Shown here piece after piece: positions 1-11,169 of a DNA stretch of 64,000 nt. Numbering within the stretch: the stretch's first letter is position 1; the number at the start of each line of letters is the position of its first letter. Source of the stretch: Tsukamurella ocularis (lineage in GTDB: Bacteria; Actinomycetota; Actinomycetes; Mycobacteriales; Mycobacteriaceae); contig NZ_JANUCJ010000003.1 in assembly GCF_024807615.1 (NCBI RefSeq), positions 1-64,000 on the forward strand, written 5' to 3'. A program made the position numbers and the translations under genes. A model generated the notes under the pieces. It was not told where the DNA came from, made no database searches, and worked only from the letters and a program-made list of their open reading frames with translations.

Positions 1-100
1 AAAATAATCTGATTGTCCATGCGTGCCAAAAAATTTTGGCACTGACAATTTCATCGACACACTGTTGAGTTCTCAAAGAACACGCCAAACGCGGCCGCTC
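1..100 (-). promoter_or_regulatory. rRNA operon leader: boxA and processing stem
   Basis: Read on the minus strand, 64-82 is a boxA-like antitermination element (TGTTCTTTGAGAACTCAA), as found just upstream of actinobacterial 16S genes. 23-42 is a perfect stem (GTGCCAAAA pairing with TTTTGGCAC), the likely RNase III processing stem. The 16S gene itself must begin left of the window. The location downstream of murA matches the mycobacterial rrnA locus. Confidence 0.85.
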
Positions 101-144
101 ACACCATGTATATTCTGTGCAAACCGCACCTTCGCAGGCAGTTC

Positions 145-173
145 ATGCTACTCTAGCGGAGTCAGCAGGTCAA
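145..173 (-). promoter_or_regulatory. rRNA operon promoter, proximal
   Basis: Minus-strand -35 TTGACC (168-173) and -10 TAGCAT (145-150) with a 17-nt spacer. It is closest to the rRNA leader of three tandem sigma-70-type promoters and has the best -35. Confidence 0.7.
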
Positions 174-208
174 CCTGACCTGCTCATCTCGTTCGGAGCA
201 ACCGTTCT

Positions 209-237
209 AGCTTAGCAGAGCGGATTTCCGTGTGCAA
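209..237 (-). promoter_or_regulatory. rRNA operon promoter, middle
   Basis: Minus-strand -35 TTGCAC (232-237), 17-nt spacer, -10 TAAGCT (209-214). It lies in a roughly 68-bp block (193-260) that is repeated at 349-419, so the two upstream promoters look like a duplication. Confidence 0.7.
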
Positions 238-364
238 CTCGCTCTCGCGGGCCGCTTCGGAAGCGCCTCGATCTGCTCAACCTCACGCCGAAACTCTCTC
301 GATCGCGCTGGGCGCTCGAAAGTGATGTTCTTTCGTGGGGCTGGCTGCTCGGAGCAACCGTTCT

Positions 365-393
365 AGCCTAGCAGGTCGGAGTTTCGTTCGCAA
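365..393 (-). promoter_or_regulatory. rRNA operon promoter, distal
   Basis: Minus-strand -35 TTGCGA (388-393), 17-nt spacer, -10 TAGGCT (365-370). It lies in the second copy of the duplicated block (349-419). Confidence 0.65.
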
Positions 394-720
394 CTCGCTC
401 TCACGGGCCGCGTTTCGGGCATCCGAACCGCTCACCACATGGAGGAACCACACGATCCCGCTAGGCGCAATCGAGGAGAAGGCTTCTCTTCCGTGGCGGT
501 CAGCGCGATGATCCTTGCGGATCTCCCCGGTTTCCGAACTTCCGGCGGCACGTCGAGATCCAGATTCATTGGACTGCTGTGGGCCTTGCCGGGCGGCGCC
601 TGGGCGCTGCTGACTCGATATAAGTTACACACGTCGAACTCGGAACACAAATCGGCAGGTCGTCCGGGTGAAACAGCGTTCCGGCCCGCATCGACGTCGT
701 CCGCCGGCGCGGATCCCCTC

Positions 721-1974
721 CTAGGAGACCCGCTCGATCCGGCCGCCCAGCGCCGTCACGTTCCCGACGAAGTTGGGATACCCGCGATCGATGTGGAAGA
801 CATCGTGCACCTCGGTCACCCCGTCGGCGCAGAGGCCGGCCAGCACCAGGCCCACGCCCGCACGGATGTCCGTCGACCAAACGGGGGCGCTCGACAGCTG
901 CTCGACGCCCCGGATCACCGCGTGGTGACCGTCGGTCCGCGCGTCCGCGCCGAGCCGCACCATCTCCTCGACGAACCGGAACCGCGCCTCGAAGACGTTC
1001 TCCGTGATCATCGACGTGCCGTCCGCGACGCACGCCATCCCGATGGCCATCGGCTGGAGGTCGGTCGGGAATCCCGGAAAGGGCAGCGTCGCGACGTTCA
1101 CCGCGTGCGGCCGCTCCGGCGAGGCGATGCGGAAGCCGTCCGCACGCTCGGTCACCGTCGCCCCCGCGTCCTGCAGCTTCTGCAGTACGACCCCGAGGGT
1201 CTCCGGCGCCACGCCATTCACGGTGATGTCGCCCCGCGTCATCACCGCGGCGAAGCCCCACGTCGCCGCGACGATGCGGTCCCCGATGACGCGGTGCTCC
1301 GTGGGGTGCAGCTTGTCCACCCCGCGCACCATGAGCGTGTCGGTCCCGATGCCCTCGATATCGGCGCCCATCTGCACGAGCATCGCGCACAGGTCGACGA
1401 TCTCAGGCTCCCGCGCGACGTTGCTGATCACGGTCAGTCCCGTGGCCAGTACCGCCGCCATGAGGATGTTCTCCGTGGCCCCCACCGAGGGGAACTCCAG
1501 CGTGATCTCCGCCCCCCGGAGCGAGTCCGCTTGCGCCACAACACAACCGTGCTCGATCGAGCTGGTCGCTCCGAGCGCCCGCAACCCCGACTGGTGCATG
1601 TCCAGGGGCCGCGAGCCGATCGCGTCGCCACCCGGGAGCGCGACCACAGCGCGGTGCTCACGCGCCATCAACGGACCGAGCACGCACACCGACGCGCGGA
1701 ACTGCTTGACCGCGTCGAAGTCGGCGCGATGATTGAGCACCGCCGGCGTCGTGATCCGTGCCGTGTCGCCCTCGAGCTCCACCTCCGCGCCGAGGCCCCG
1801 CAGCACGTCCGCCATCAGCGGCACGTCGAGGATCTCGGGGCAGTTGGTGAGCACCGACGTGCCCTCGGCCAGCAACGTGGCCGCCATCAGCTTGAGCACA
1901 CTGTTCTTCGCGCCGCCCACCGTGACCTCGCCGGTCAGCCGGGCTCCGCCGTGTACCAGAAACTTCTCTCCCAC
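721..1974 (-). CDS. murA: UDP-N-acetylglucosamine 1-carboxyvinyltransferase
   Basis: Cytoplasmic enzyme that adds enolpyruvate from PEP to UDP-GlcNAc, the first committed step of peptidoglycan synthesis. It is 417 aa, the family length, and closely resembles mycobacterial MurA throughout ([19 protein letters not shown] near the start, GYPNF near the end). The usual catalytic loop Cys is replaced by Asp at residue 117 ([15 protein letters not shown]). Asp at this position is known to make mycobacterial MurA insensitive to fosfomycin. A GTG start at 1974 is chosen because it gives [10 protein letters not shown], matching the family N-terminus. A -10-like TAGGCT lies 7-8 nt upstream, so the mRNA may be nearly leaderless. 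The rRNA operon follows on the same strand. Confidence 0.96.
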   Translation of the reverse strand: MGEKFLVHGGARLTGEVTVGGAKNSVLKLMAATLLAEGTSVLTNCPEILDVPLMADVLRGLGAEVELEGDTARITTPAVLNHRADFDAVKQFRASVCVLGPLMAREHRAVVALPGGDAIGSRPLDMHQSGLRALGATSSIEHGCVVAQADSLRGAEITLEFPSVGATENILMAAVLATGLTVISNVAREPEIVDLCAMLVQMGADIEGIGTDTLMVRGVDKLHPTEHRVIGDRIVAATWGFAAVMTRGDITVNGVAPETLGVVLQKLQDAGATVTERADGFRIASPERPHAVNVATLPFPGFPTDLQPMAIGMACVADGTSMITENVFEARFRFVEEMVRLGADARTDGHHAVIRGVEQLSSAPVWSTDIRAGVGLVLAGLCADGVTEVHDVFHIDRGYPNFVGNVTALGGRIERVS

Positions 1975-2022
1975 ACGGTTCAGCCTATGGCACGTCGCCC
2001 GAGCCTGTGACAGCCTGTGACC

Positions 2023-2595
2023 ATGGCTGTCCACCTCACCCGCATCTACACCCGCACCGGCGACGACGGCACCACCGGCCTGGGCGACTTCTCCCGGGTC
2101 ACGAAGTCGGACGCCCGGCTCCGGGCGTACGCCGATTGCGACGAGGCGAACGCGGCTCTGGGGCTCGCGGTCACCGTCGGCGATCCGGGGCCCGCGATGC
2201 GCGCCGTCCTGCTGCGGATCCAGAACGAGCTCTTCGACGTCGGCGCCGACCTGTCGAACCCGATCGTCGAGGATCCCGAGTACCCGCCGCTGCGGGTCAC
2301 GTCCGACTACGTCGACCGCCTCGAGGCCTGGTGCGACGAGTACAACGCAGACCTGCCGAAGCTCGACTCCTTCGTCCTGCCGGGCGGTACTCCCCTGGCG
2401 GCCTACCTGCACCTCGCGCGGACCGTCGTCCGGCGGGCCGAGCGAGCGGCGTGGGATGCGGTGCGGGAACACGAGGAAACGGTGTCGGTCCTGCCGGCGA
2501 AGTACCTCAACCGGCTCTCGGACCTGCTCTTCATCCTGTCCCGGGTCGCGAACCCCGGGGGCGACGTGCTGTGGAAACCCGGCGGCGATCGCTGA
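2023..2595 (+). CDS. PduO-type ATP:cob(I)alamin adenosyltransferase
   Basis: Transfers the adenosyl group of ATP to cob(I)alamin to make coenzyme B12. It is 190 aa and matches the M. tuberculosis Rv1314c family from end to end: [18 protein letters not shown] at the N-terminus (ATP-binding motif) and the [15 protein letters not shown] helix. The ATG at 2023 is preferred over an in-frame GTG at 2017 because the family starts MAVHLTRIY. It diverges from murA across only 48 bp, which carry a direct repeat of GCCTGTGAC. No cobalamin riboswitch fits in that gap. Confidence 0.93.
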   Translation: MAVHLTRIYTRTGDDGTTGLGDFSRVTKSDARLRAYADCDEANAALGLAVTVGDPGPAMRAVLLRIQNELFDVGADLSNPIVEDPEYPPLRVTSDYVDRLEAWCDEYNADLPKLDSFVLPGGTPLAAYLHLARTVVRRAERAAWDAVREHEETVSVLPAKYLNRLSDLLFILSRVANPGGDVLWKPGGDR

Positions 2596-2607
2596 CCGAG
2601 TCAGTTC

Positions 2608-3036
2608 CTAGGGACGCTGGCGACGCGGGCTGGGCCGCGACTCGAGCCAGGACTGGAAGGCCGTGAGGCCGTCCCGGGCGAAGGCGAGTTCGGTCTCCCC
2701 ACCCGGGGTGACGGCGTGCACGATCACCATGTCGCGATCGATGACGTCGAGCTCGGTGCCGTGCGGAGCGCGCCGGCCGACGATCTCAGTCTCACTGCGC
2801 GGCAACGTCCAGCTGGGACCGAGCCGCACGCTGGAGAGCCGGTAGTACTTGAGTTCGTGGTCGTCGTAGCGGAGCGTGCCGTGACGCCAGCCCTGCTCGC
2901 CCGGCGCCGGCAAGTACCGCAGAATGATCGGCACGCCGGCTACGCGCAGGCTGTACAGGCGCAGGACCAGCACCGCGCCGACGACGAGCAGCAGAAGGAC
3001 CGCGACCACCGCGACGAAGACGACTCCGCCCATCAC
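2608..3036 (-). CDS. DUF2550 membrane-anchored protein
   Basis: A 142-aa protein with one N-terminal membrane segment (about residues 4-27) and a small soluble domain (LRYDDHELKYYRLSSVRLGPSW). It matches the conserved mycobacterial DUF2550 family (Rv1312), always found beside the ATP synthase operon; its function is unknown. It follows atpC on the same strand but a strong terminator hairpin lies between, so it probably has partly independent expression. The start is ATG at 3036 or 3033. It converges with the adenosyltransferase gene, 12 bp apart. Confidence 0.88.
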   Translation of the reverse strand: MMGGVVFVAVVAVLLLLVVGAVLVLRLYSLRVAGVPIILRYLPAPGEQGWRHGTLRYDDHELKYYRLSSVRLGPSWTLPRSETEIVGRRAPHGTELDVIDRDMVIVHAVTPGGETELAFARDGLTAFQSWLESRPSPRRQRP

Positions 3037-3069
3037 GCGCTCCTCACTGCTCCGTACCCGGATAGCAGG

Positions 3070-3106
3070 AAAGCCGGTGGCCCGTCTTCACCGGGCCACC
3101 GGCTTT
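3070..3106 (-). terminator. Terminator after the ATP synthase operon
   Basis: A perfect 15-bp stem (AAAGCCGGTGGCCCG at 3070-3084 with its complement at 3092-3106), followed on the minus strand by TTTCCT. It lies directly after atpC. Confidence 0.8.
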
Positions 3107-3124
3107 CACGCTGCTTCTTCTATG

Positions 3125-3508
3125 CTACTTGCCCGCGAGGAACTCGATCGCGCGCAGTTGTCCCTGCGCGGTCGCCTGCTCGTCGGACCCGTCCGCCGCC
3201 GCCTCGAGGGCGCGCCGGACCTCGGCCTCCTCCAGCGTCGCGGCCCACTCGGCCCCGTCCGCCAGCACGGTGACCTTCTCGCCGGTCACCGAGAGGAAGC
3301 CGCCGCGGATCGCCGCGGCCAGTCGCTCGCCGCCCACCGTGTCGATGGCGACGGCGCCACCGGTGGTGAGCTGGCCGAACAGCGGCTCGTGATGAGCCAG
3401 GACACCCAGCTCACCCTCCGTGGTCTGAGCGATGACGAACGTCGCCTCGCCCGACCACAGCCGCTCCTCGACGGAGACGACCTCTACCTGAAACGCCGTG
3501 TCAGCCAC
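3125..3508 (-). CDS. atpC: F1Fo ATP synthase subunit epsilon
   Basis: Central-stalk subunit of F1 that couples rotation to catalysis and restrains ATP hydrolysis. It is 127 aa, with the N-terminal beta-sandwich typical of the family (FQVEVVSVEERLWSGEA, LGVLAHHEP) and a short C-terminal helical part, as in mycobacteria. It is the last gene of the operon, 6 nt after atpD, and is followed by a strong hairpin. Confidence 0.96.
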   Translation of the reverse strand: MADTAFQVEVVSVEERLWSGEATFVIAQTTEGELGVLAHHEPLFGQLTTGGAVAIDTVGGERLAAAIRGGFLSVTGEKVTVLADGAEWAATLEEAEVRRALEAAADGSDEQATAQGQLRAIEFLAGK

Positions 3509-3514
3509 TGGAAA

Positions 3515-4978
<1,464 letters not shown>

Positions 4979-5902
4979 CTAGTTCGCGAGGGCGCCGGCG
5001 CCACCGACGATTTCGCTGATTTCCTGGGTGATCTGCGCCTGGCGGAGCTGGTTGGCCTCGCGGGAGAGCGAGACGGCCAGATCGTTGGCGTTGTCGGTGG
5101 CCGCCTTCATGGCCGTACGACGCGCGGCGTTCTCCGACGCCGCTGAGTCGAGCAGGGCGGCGAAGACGCGGGTCGCGACGTACCTCGGCAGCAGCGACGA
5201 CAGCAGGCTGTCCGCGCTGGGCTCGAAGGTGAAGTTGCGGGCCGGAGCCTCATCGTCGCCCGCCGCGCCGTCGCTCTCCTCGACCACGAGCGGGGCCATG
5301 CGGCGCACCTCCGGGTTCTGGGAGAGCATCGACACGAAGCGCGTGTAGACGAGATGCAGCTCGTCGACGCCGTGCGTCTCGACACCGTCGATCGTCACGT
5401 ACTCCTCGGAGCCGGTCTCGAACAGCTTCACCAGCGTCTCGGTAGCCGCGGTGGCGTCCGAGTGGTGCGGCAGCTGCGAGAAGCCGGTCCATGCGCCTGC
5501 GACGTCCTGGCCGCGGAACCGGAAGTAGTCCAGTCCCTTCTGGCCCATGACGTACAGGACGGGCTCCTTGCCCTCGTCCTTGAGCAGCTGGATCAGCTCG
5601 CGCGTCTCCCGCAGCACGTTGGAGTTGTAGCCACCGCACATGCCGCGGTCGGAGGAGACCACGAGGATCGCGGCGCGCTTCGGATTCGGCCGCTCGGTGA
5701 GAAGCGGGTGATCCAACGAGCCGGACTTGCTGGCCAGCTCCGAGAGCACCGAGGTCATCTCCTCGGAATAGGGCTTGGCGGCCGCAACTCGGGCCTGCGC
5801 CTTGGTGATCCGCGAGGTCGCGATCAGTTCCTGCGCCTTGGTGATCTTCTTGGTCGAGTTGACCGAACGGATCCGCGAGCGCAGCTCTCGGATACTAGCC
5901 AT
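4979..5902 (-). CDS. atpG: F1Fo ATP synthase subunit gamma
   Basis: Rotor shaft of F1. It is 307 aa, with the conserved N-terminal helix ([17 protein letters not shown]) and C-terminal helix ([16 protein letters not shown]). The acidic insertion near residues 210-230 ([13 protein letters not shown]) corresponds to the extra loop known from mycobacterial gamma subunits. Its start overlaps the end of atpA by 8 nt, suggesting translational coupling. Confidence 0.97.
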   Translation of the reverse strand: MASIRELRSRIRSVNSTKKITKAQELIATSRITKAQARVAAAKPYSEEMTSVLSELASKSGSLDHPLLTERPNPKRAAILVVSSDRGMCGGYNSNVLRETRELIQLLKDEGKEPVLYVMGQKGLDYFRFRGQDVAGAWTGFSQLPHHSDATAATETLVKLFETGSEEYVTIDGVETHGVDELHLVYTRFVSMLSQNPEVRRMAPLVVEESDGAAGDDEAPARNFTFEPSADSLLSSLLPRYVATRVFAALLDSAASENAARRTAMKAATDNANDLAVSLSREANQLRQAQITQEISEIVGGAGALAN

Positions 5903-7529
5903 TGCGCTTGACCTTGATCGTCTCGTGCTCGACGTCCTCGGCGGGCAGCGCGCCCGCCTCGGCCTCGTTGACGACGCGCGAGCCGTCGGAGGCGAGGAAG
6001 CTCTGCTTGAAGCGGTTCGTCTCAGCGACGAGGATCTCCGCCTGGTCCTTCTCGAGGACCTTGCCGCCCGCGATCGACTCGTAGACGCCGGCCGCAGCGT
6101 GGTGCAGGTGGCTCAGCAGCTCACCGTCGAAGCGGCGCACGTCCTCGACGGGGACCGAGTCGTAGTGGCCCTCGCCGCAGAGGTAGATCGAGACGATCTC
6201 GTCCTCGACCGACGACGGGCTGTACTGGTCCTGCTTGAGCAGCTCGACCCAGCGGGCGCCACGGGCCAGCTGCGCCTTCGAGGCGTCGTCGAGGTCCGAG
6301 GCGAAGGCCGAGAAGGCCTCCAGCTCGCGGAACTGGGCGAGCTCGAGACGCAGCGAGCCCGAGACCTTCTTGAGGCCCTTGGTCTGCGCGGCGCCACCGA
6401 CGCGGGACACCGAGGTGCCGACGTTGATCGCGGGGCGCACGCCCTTGTTGAAGAGGTCGGACTCGAGGAAGACCTGTCCGTCGGTGATCGAGATGACGTT
6501 GGTCGGGATGAACGCCGAGACGTCGTTGGCCTTGGTCTCGATGATCGGCAGCGCGGTCATCGAACCACCACCGAGGGCGTCGGACAGCTTCGCCGAGCGC
6601 TCCAGCAGGCGGGAGTGGAGGTAGAAGACGTCGCCGGGGTACGCCTCGCGGCCCGGCGGGCGGCGCAGCAGCAGCGAGATGGCGCGGTAGGCCTCGGCCT
6701 GCTTGGACAGGTCGTCGAAAACGATGAGGACGTGCTTGCCCTGGTACATCCAGTGCTGGCCGATGGCCGAGCCGGTGTAGGGGGCGAGCCACTTGAAGCC
6801 GGCCGAGTCGGACGCGGGGGCCGCAACGATGGTGGTGTACTCCATGGCGCCGGCCTCGTCGAGCGCGGCCTTGACGCCGGCGATCGTGGAGCCCTTCTGG
6901 CCGATGGCGACGTAGATGCAGCGGACCTGCTTGGTCGGGTCGCCCGACTCCCAGTTCGCCTTCTGGTTGAGGATGGTGTCGACGCAGACCGCGGTCTTGC
7001 CGGTCTTGCGGTCGCCGATGACCAGCTGACGCTGGCCGCGGCCGATGGCGGTCATGGCGTCGATGGCCTTGATGCCGGTCGCGAGCGACTCCTCGACGGG
7101 CTGGCGCTCGAGCACCGAGGCCGCCTGCAGCTCGAGGACGCGCTGCTCCTCGGCCTCGATGTCGCCCAGGCCGTCAATCGGCTGACCGAGCGGGTTGACC
7201 ACGCGGCCGAGGAACTTGTCGCCGACGGGCACGGACAGCACGTCGCCGGTGCGGCGGACCTGCTGGCCCTCCTCCAGCTCCTCGTAGTTACCGAGGATGA
7301 CGGCGCCGATCTCGTCTTCGTCGAGGTTCAGGGCCACGCCGAGAACCCCACCGGGGAACTCGAGCAGCTCGTTCGCCATCGCGCCCGGGAGTCCGGTGAC
7401 GTGGGCGATACCGTCGGCGGTATCGGAGACGGTGCCGATCTCCTCGCGGGAGGCGTCGGCCTCGAACGTCGAGACGTACTGCTCGATCGCGCCCTTGACG
7501 TCGTCGGTTGAGATCGTCAACTCAGCCAT
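5895..7529 (-). CDS. atpA: F1Fo ATP synthase subunit alpha
   Basis: Non-catalytic nucleotide-binding subunit of F1. It is 544 aa, longer at the C-terminus than E. coli alpha, as in mycobacteria (tail [21 protein letters not shown]). The P-loop is [14 protein letters not shown]. The motif [17 protein letters not shown] and the beta-facing arginine region are present. The gap to the fused b-delta gene is 46 nt. Confidence 0.98.
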   Translation of the reverse strand: MAELTISTDDVKGAIEQYVSTFEADASREEIGTVSDTADGIAHVTGLPGAMANELLEFPGGVLGVALNLDEDEIGAVILGNYEELEEGQQVRRTGDVLSVPVGDKFLGRVVNPLGQPIDGLGDIEAEEQRVLELQAASVLERQPVEESLATGIKAIDAMTAIGRGQRQLVIGDRKTGKTAVCVDTILNQKANWESGDPTKQVRCIYVAIGQKGSTIAGVKAALDEAGAMEYTTIVAAPASDSAGFKWLAPYTGSAIGQHWMYQGKHVLIVFDDLSKQAEAYRAISLLLRRPPGREAYPGDVFYLHSRLLERSAKLSDALGGGSMTALPIIETKANDVSAFIPTNVISITDGQVFLESDLFNKGVRPAINVGTSVSRVGGAAQTKGLKKVSGSLRLELAQFRELEAFSAFASDLDDASKAQLARGARWVELLKQDQYSPSSVEDEIVSIYLCGEGHYDSVPVEDVRRFDGELLSHLHHAAAGVYESIAGGKVLEKDQAEILVAETNRFKQSFLASDGSRVVNEAEAGALPAEDVEHETIKVKRNG

Positions 7530-7575
7530 GAGTACTCGTTTCCCTCTTTTGTGTTTCTGGGTGGAAGTTTAGTTG

Positions 7576-8922
7576 TTAGCGGGGCAGCTGTTCGGCGGCC
7601 TTGTCGAGGCGCGACGCGATGTCGGCCTCGATGACCTCGTTGCCCACCGTGATACGCAGGCCGCCCAGGAGCTCGGCGACGACCTCGGTCTGCACCGCGA
7701 TCTTGCGCTGGTAGATCCGGGCCAGCAGATCCGCCGTGCGGGTCCGCTGCGCATCGGTCAGGGCGACCGCCGACTCGACCACTGCGACGGACTCGCCGCG
7801 ACGGGCCGCAGCCAGTTCGGCGATCGACGCGACGGCGGCGTCCACGCGGCCGACGCGCACGAGGCGCACCGTCTGGCGCAGCAGCGCCGCGGTGAAGTCG
7901 TTCACCTTGCCGCCGAAGACCTTGTCCAGCAGCGCGATGCGAGTCGCGGCCGGAGCGCGAGTGTCCGACAGCGCCGCAGTGAGCTGCGGCTCGCCCTCGA
8001 GGATGCGCCCGGCGCGGAACAGCTCGTCCTCGGTCTCGTCGAGCGCGCCGGCGCGCTCTGCGCCGAGCAGCACGGCCACGCGGGCCTGGCGCTCGACGGC
8101 GGTCACGAAGTCGGCCGGAGCCGACCACTTCGCCGCCGCGGCGTCCTGCAGGAACGCGCTGGCCTCGGCGCTGATCTTGCTGCCGAACAGGCTGTCGACG
8201 AGCGCGCGCTTGGCGGCGGGCGCCTCGGCCGACTCGGCGAGGTGCTTGCGCAGCACCGGCTGCTCGCCTAGCACGTTCACCACGTCGGCCAGGTCGTCGG
8301 CGACGCGGGCCAGGGCGGCCTGATCCAGACCGGCGGTCCGCTGGTCGAAACCGGCGGCCAGCTGGCGAAGCGCGTCACGGCTGGCGGCGCGCAGGGAGCG
8401 CGTGCCGATCCGGTCCGCCTCGGTGACGCGGACCGTGTCGGCGCCCTGCGTCATCGACTCGAGCTCATCGAGCGAGCGGTCGACGGACGCGGACTGGTTG
8501 GCGGGGACGCTGAGGTGGTCGCGGACGAGGCGCCCGGCAACGTCGACGGCTTCCGCACCGAGCTCGGAGCGGAAGCCCCGCACCAGGTTGCTGCGGTTGA
8601 GCGCGACCTGGCCCTGCCCGTGCTCGCCGATCCGGGAGACCTCGCGGTCGGTCTGGGCTCGCAGCTCGTCGCGGATCGCGTCCGCGTCGCCACGGGCCTC
8701 GTCGCGGATCTGGCTGCCCTCACGGGCGGCGTCGGAGCGCGCGCGCTCCCCCGCCTGGCCCGCCTGCTGGAGCTTCTCCTGCGCGATCCGCGCCTCCTCC
8801 AGCTGCGCCCGGACCGTGTCCTGGCGTTCCTTCATGAGCCGCTTCACCGGCGGAACGACGAACTTCCACAGGACGAAGAGGATGACCGCGAAGGCGATCA
8901 GGTTGCCGATAAAGACACCCAT
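7576..8922 (-). CDS. atpH: Fused F1Fo ATP synthase subunit b-delta
   Basis: A 448-aa peripheral-stalk protein. The N-terminal part is a b-type subunit: a membrane segment at about residues 5-25 (LIAFAVILFVLWKFVVPPV) followed by a long charged coiled coil. The C-terminal ~180 residues are the delta subunit that binds the top of F1 (KVFGGKVNDFTAALLRQTVRLVR, GLRITVGNEVIEADIASRLDKA). This fusion is characteristic of mycobacteria and relatives. The ATG abuts the atpF stop codon. Confidence 0.95.
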   Translation of the reverse strand: MGVFIGNLIAFAVILFVLWKFVVPPVKRLMKERQDTVRAQLEEARIAQEKLQQAGQAGERARSDAAREGSQIRDEARGDADAIRDELRAQTDREVSRIGEHGQGQVALNRSNLVRGFRSELGAEAVDVAGRLVRDHLSVPANQSASVDRSLDELESMTQGADTVRVTEADRIGTRSLRAASRDALRQLAAGFDQRTAGLDQAALARVADDLADVVNVLGEQPVLRKHLAESAEAPAAKRALVDSLFGSKISAEASAFLQDAAAAKWSAPADFVTAVERQARVAVLLGAERAGALDETEDELFRAGRILEGEPQLTAALSDTRAPAATRIALLDKVFGGKVNDFTAALLRQTVRLVRVGRVDAAVASIAELAAARRGESVAVVESAVALTDAQRTRTADLLARIYQRKIAVQTEVVAELLGGLRITVGNEVIEADIASRLDKAAEQLPR

Positions 8923-9435
8923 TTAGTTCTTCACCACCTTGTCGCTCGAGAGTGCATCCAGCTTCGCCGTGAGGGTCGGGTCCTGCGTGACGTCGAAGCC
9001 GAGCACGCGGCTCGCCAACGACGCCGAGAGCGGAGCGAGATCGGCGCGCGCCGCTGCGGCCGCGGACTCACCCGCGGTGCGCAGCTGCTCGGTCTTCTCC
9101 CGCGTGATCGCGTCCGCCTCGGCTGCAGCCCGCTGCTTCTGCTCCTCCATCGAGACGCGACCACCGGCGCGCGCCTCGTCGCGGATGCTGCCGGCCTCAC
9201 CGCGGGCGGAGGCTACTCCGGCGCGGTACTCCGACTCGGCGTCCTCGAACCCCTTGGCCGCGGCGCGACCGTCGGTGGCGGTCTGGTGGATCATCTTGTC
9301 GCGATCGTCCAGGACCTTCTGGATGGATGGAGCCACGAAGAACCAGATCACCGCGAGCACGATCAGGAAGATGATCAGGCACGAGATGAAGGTTCCCGCG
9401 GTGGGAAGAAGGAAGTTTCCCTCAGCGAGCTGCAT
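8923..9435 (-). CDS. atpF: F1Fo ATP synthase subunit b
   Basis: A 170-aa b subunit (b-prime type partner of the fused b-delta protein) of the peripheral stalk. It has one membrane segment at about residues 14-36 (TFISCLIIFLIVLAVIWFFV) and an Ala/Arg/Glu-rich coiled coil after it. It lies between atpE (29 nt upstream) and the fused gene (immediately downstream). Confidence 0.95.
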   Translation of the reverse strand: MQLAEGNFLLPTAGTFISCLIIFLIVLAVIWFFVAPSIQKVLDDRDKMIHQTATDGRAAAKGFEDAESEYRAGVASARGEAGSIRDEARAGGRVSMEEQKQRAAAEADAITREKTEQLRTAGESAAAAARADLAPLSASLASRVLGFDVTQDPTLTAKLDALSSDKVVKN

Positions 9436-9464
9436 GACGACAGTCCCCGTTTCTTGCGAGTGTC

Positions 9465-9761
<297 letters not shown>

Positions 9762-9796
9762 CTACTCGTCCGTGGCCCGTGTGGGCCGCGAACAGG

Positions 9797-10549
9797 TCAG
9801 TGGTCCGTCTTCTCCATGGACGTGGAGAAGTACAGGATGGTGAGGAGCGAGAAGATGAACGCCTGGATGAGGCCGACGAAGAGCTCGAAGGACTTCCACA
9901 GGGAGTTCGGGAACCAGAGGATGTACGCCGGCAGCAGCGCGATAACCGCGACCATGACCGTGCCCGCGAAGACGTTGCCGAAGAGTCGCAGTGCGAGCGA
10001 CAGCGGCTTGGAGACCAGCTCCTCGATCACGTTGATCGGCGCCAGGCCGACCGCGTGGCCCTTCACGACCTTCACGGGGTAGCCGATGATGCCGTGGGTA
10101 CGGAAGCCCGCGAAGTGGTAGCCCAGGTAAACGACCAGAACCAGCGCGTAGACGAAGCTCACGTCGGCCGCCGGCGGCATGAAGATCTCGGTCGGGGTGC
10201 CGCCCTCACCCGTGTACTGCTGCGGCAGGACTGCGAGCCAGTTCGCGAACAGGATCAACGAGAACAGCGCGATCGCGAGGGGCAGGAGGAACGGCGCCAC
10301 CTTCATGCCGATCGCGCCCTCGATCTGGCCGCGGAGCTGGATGGTGACGGCCTCCCAGAACAGCTGGACACCGCTCGGCACACCGGTCGAGGTGACCTTC
10401 GCCTTCAGGATGAACGCCAGGATCAGGACGATCGTCGCGGCGATCGCGGTAGCCAGGATCGTGTCCCAGTGAAAGGTCATGCCCCACAACTCGAACGACT
10501 TGTAGTGGGCTACCTTGATCGCGCCTTCGGCGTACAGAGTGGTGTTCAT
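9797..10549 (-). CDS. atpB: F1Fo ATP synthase subunit a
   Basis: A 250-aa membrane stator subunit forming the proton half-channels next to the c ring. It has several hydrophobic helices. The conserved Arg of helix 4 lies in KPLSLALRLFGNVFAGTV, and the C-terminal GLIQAFIFSLLTILYFS is typical. Its start overlaps the preceding AtpI-like gene by 4 nt. Confidence 0.96.
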   Translation of the reverse strand: MNTTLYAEGAIKVAHYKSFELWGMTFHWDTILATAIAATIVLILAFILKAKVTSTGVPSGVQLFWEAVTIQLRGQIEGAIGMKVAPFLLPLAIALFSLILFANWLAVLPQQYTGEGGTPTEIFMPPAADVSFVYALVLVVYLGYHFAGFRTHGIIGYPVKVVKGHAVGLAPINVIEELVSKPLSLALRLFGNVFAGTVMVAVIALLPAYILWFPNSLWKSFELFVGLIQAFIFSLLTILYFSTSMEKTDH

Positions 10550-10989
10550 GACTGCTGGCGAAGCCCTTTCAGAACGGGGATGACAGTGTTCAGGACGAGG
10601 ACGACCTGACCGACGGCGAGGCCGAAGATCACGCCCAGGCCTGCGGGCCGGAGGAAGTAGGCGATGACGAGTGCGACGACCGTGACCACGGCGAGCCGCA
10701 CCATCGAGTTGACAGCGACGGGAGCCTTACGCGGCTCGTCGTCCGCGGTGATCACCGAGACCTTGAGAACCGCGAGTTTGGCGTTGAGGAGGGCGAGGAG
10801 ACCGCCCACGAAGAACCACGCACCGAACCAGATCTCGTCGTACGCGGCGGCGACGCCCGCGACGACGACCGAGATGCCCGCGAGGATCACGAAGGGGTTG
10901 GCGAACGTCACGACGCCGCGGGGCGCTGTGCGATCGACCGAGGGGGCGGGCGTCGTCATGTCCCCTCCTTCGGGGTCAGGGTCACTCAC
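10546..10989 (-). CDS. AtpI-like membrane protein, first gene of the ATP synthase operon
   Basis: A 147-aa protein with four predicted membrane segments (starting FANPFVILAGISVVVAGVAA). Position and size match the small membrane gene that opens mycobacterial atp operons (Rv1303) and AtpI, which is thought to help assemble the c ring. Sequence similarity to AtpI is weak, so the role rests mainly on context. It overlaps atpB by 4 nt. The 180 bp upstream (10990-11169) must hold the operon promoter; I could not identify it convincingly. Confidence 0.75.
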   Translation of the reverse strand: MSDPDPEGGDMTTPAPSVDRTAPRGVVTFANPFVILAGISVVVAGVAAAYDEIWFGAWFFVGGLLALLNAKLAVLKVSVITADDEPRKAPVAVNSMVRLAVVTVVALVIAYFLRPAGLGVIFGLAVGQVVLVLNTVIPVLKGLRQQS

Positions 10990-11169
10990 GCGAAGGTCTC
11001 GCGGCGAGCGGGGGCGGCGTCTGCCGAATCCGTAGCGTGGGTCACATCACGGATTCTTTGTGATTGGCTGAGACTCTACCAAGAAGTAGGGGCACTCCCC
11101 ACATCGGGTCCGCGCCGTGATCCAACCGATCAACTACACACGATAGTACAACAGGACAGCCGTCCCGCG

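Larger units (their letters stand above)
193..419. repeat. Duplicated rRNA promoter block
   Basis: 193-260 and 349-419 align over about 68 bp with a few substitutions. Both carry the same downstream motif (CTAGAACGGTTGCTCCGA on the minus strand) and the same sequence upstream of the -35 (GCGAGTTGC). The 88 bp between them show no gene. The rest of 420-720 upstream of the promoters holds nothing I can support except a doubtful 45-codon minus-strand ORF. Confidence 0.8.

Noticed and set aside
432-569. 45-codon minus-strand ORF upstream of the rRNA promoters (starts MNLDLDVPPEVRK)
   Set aside because: No ribosome site, no recognisable similarity, and it lies in promoter-rich DNA of lower GC. 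Probably a chance frame.
1975-2022. Cobalamin riboswitch before the adenosyltransferase gene
   Set aside because: 48 bp is far too short.
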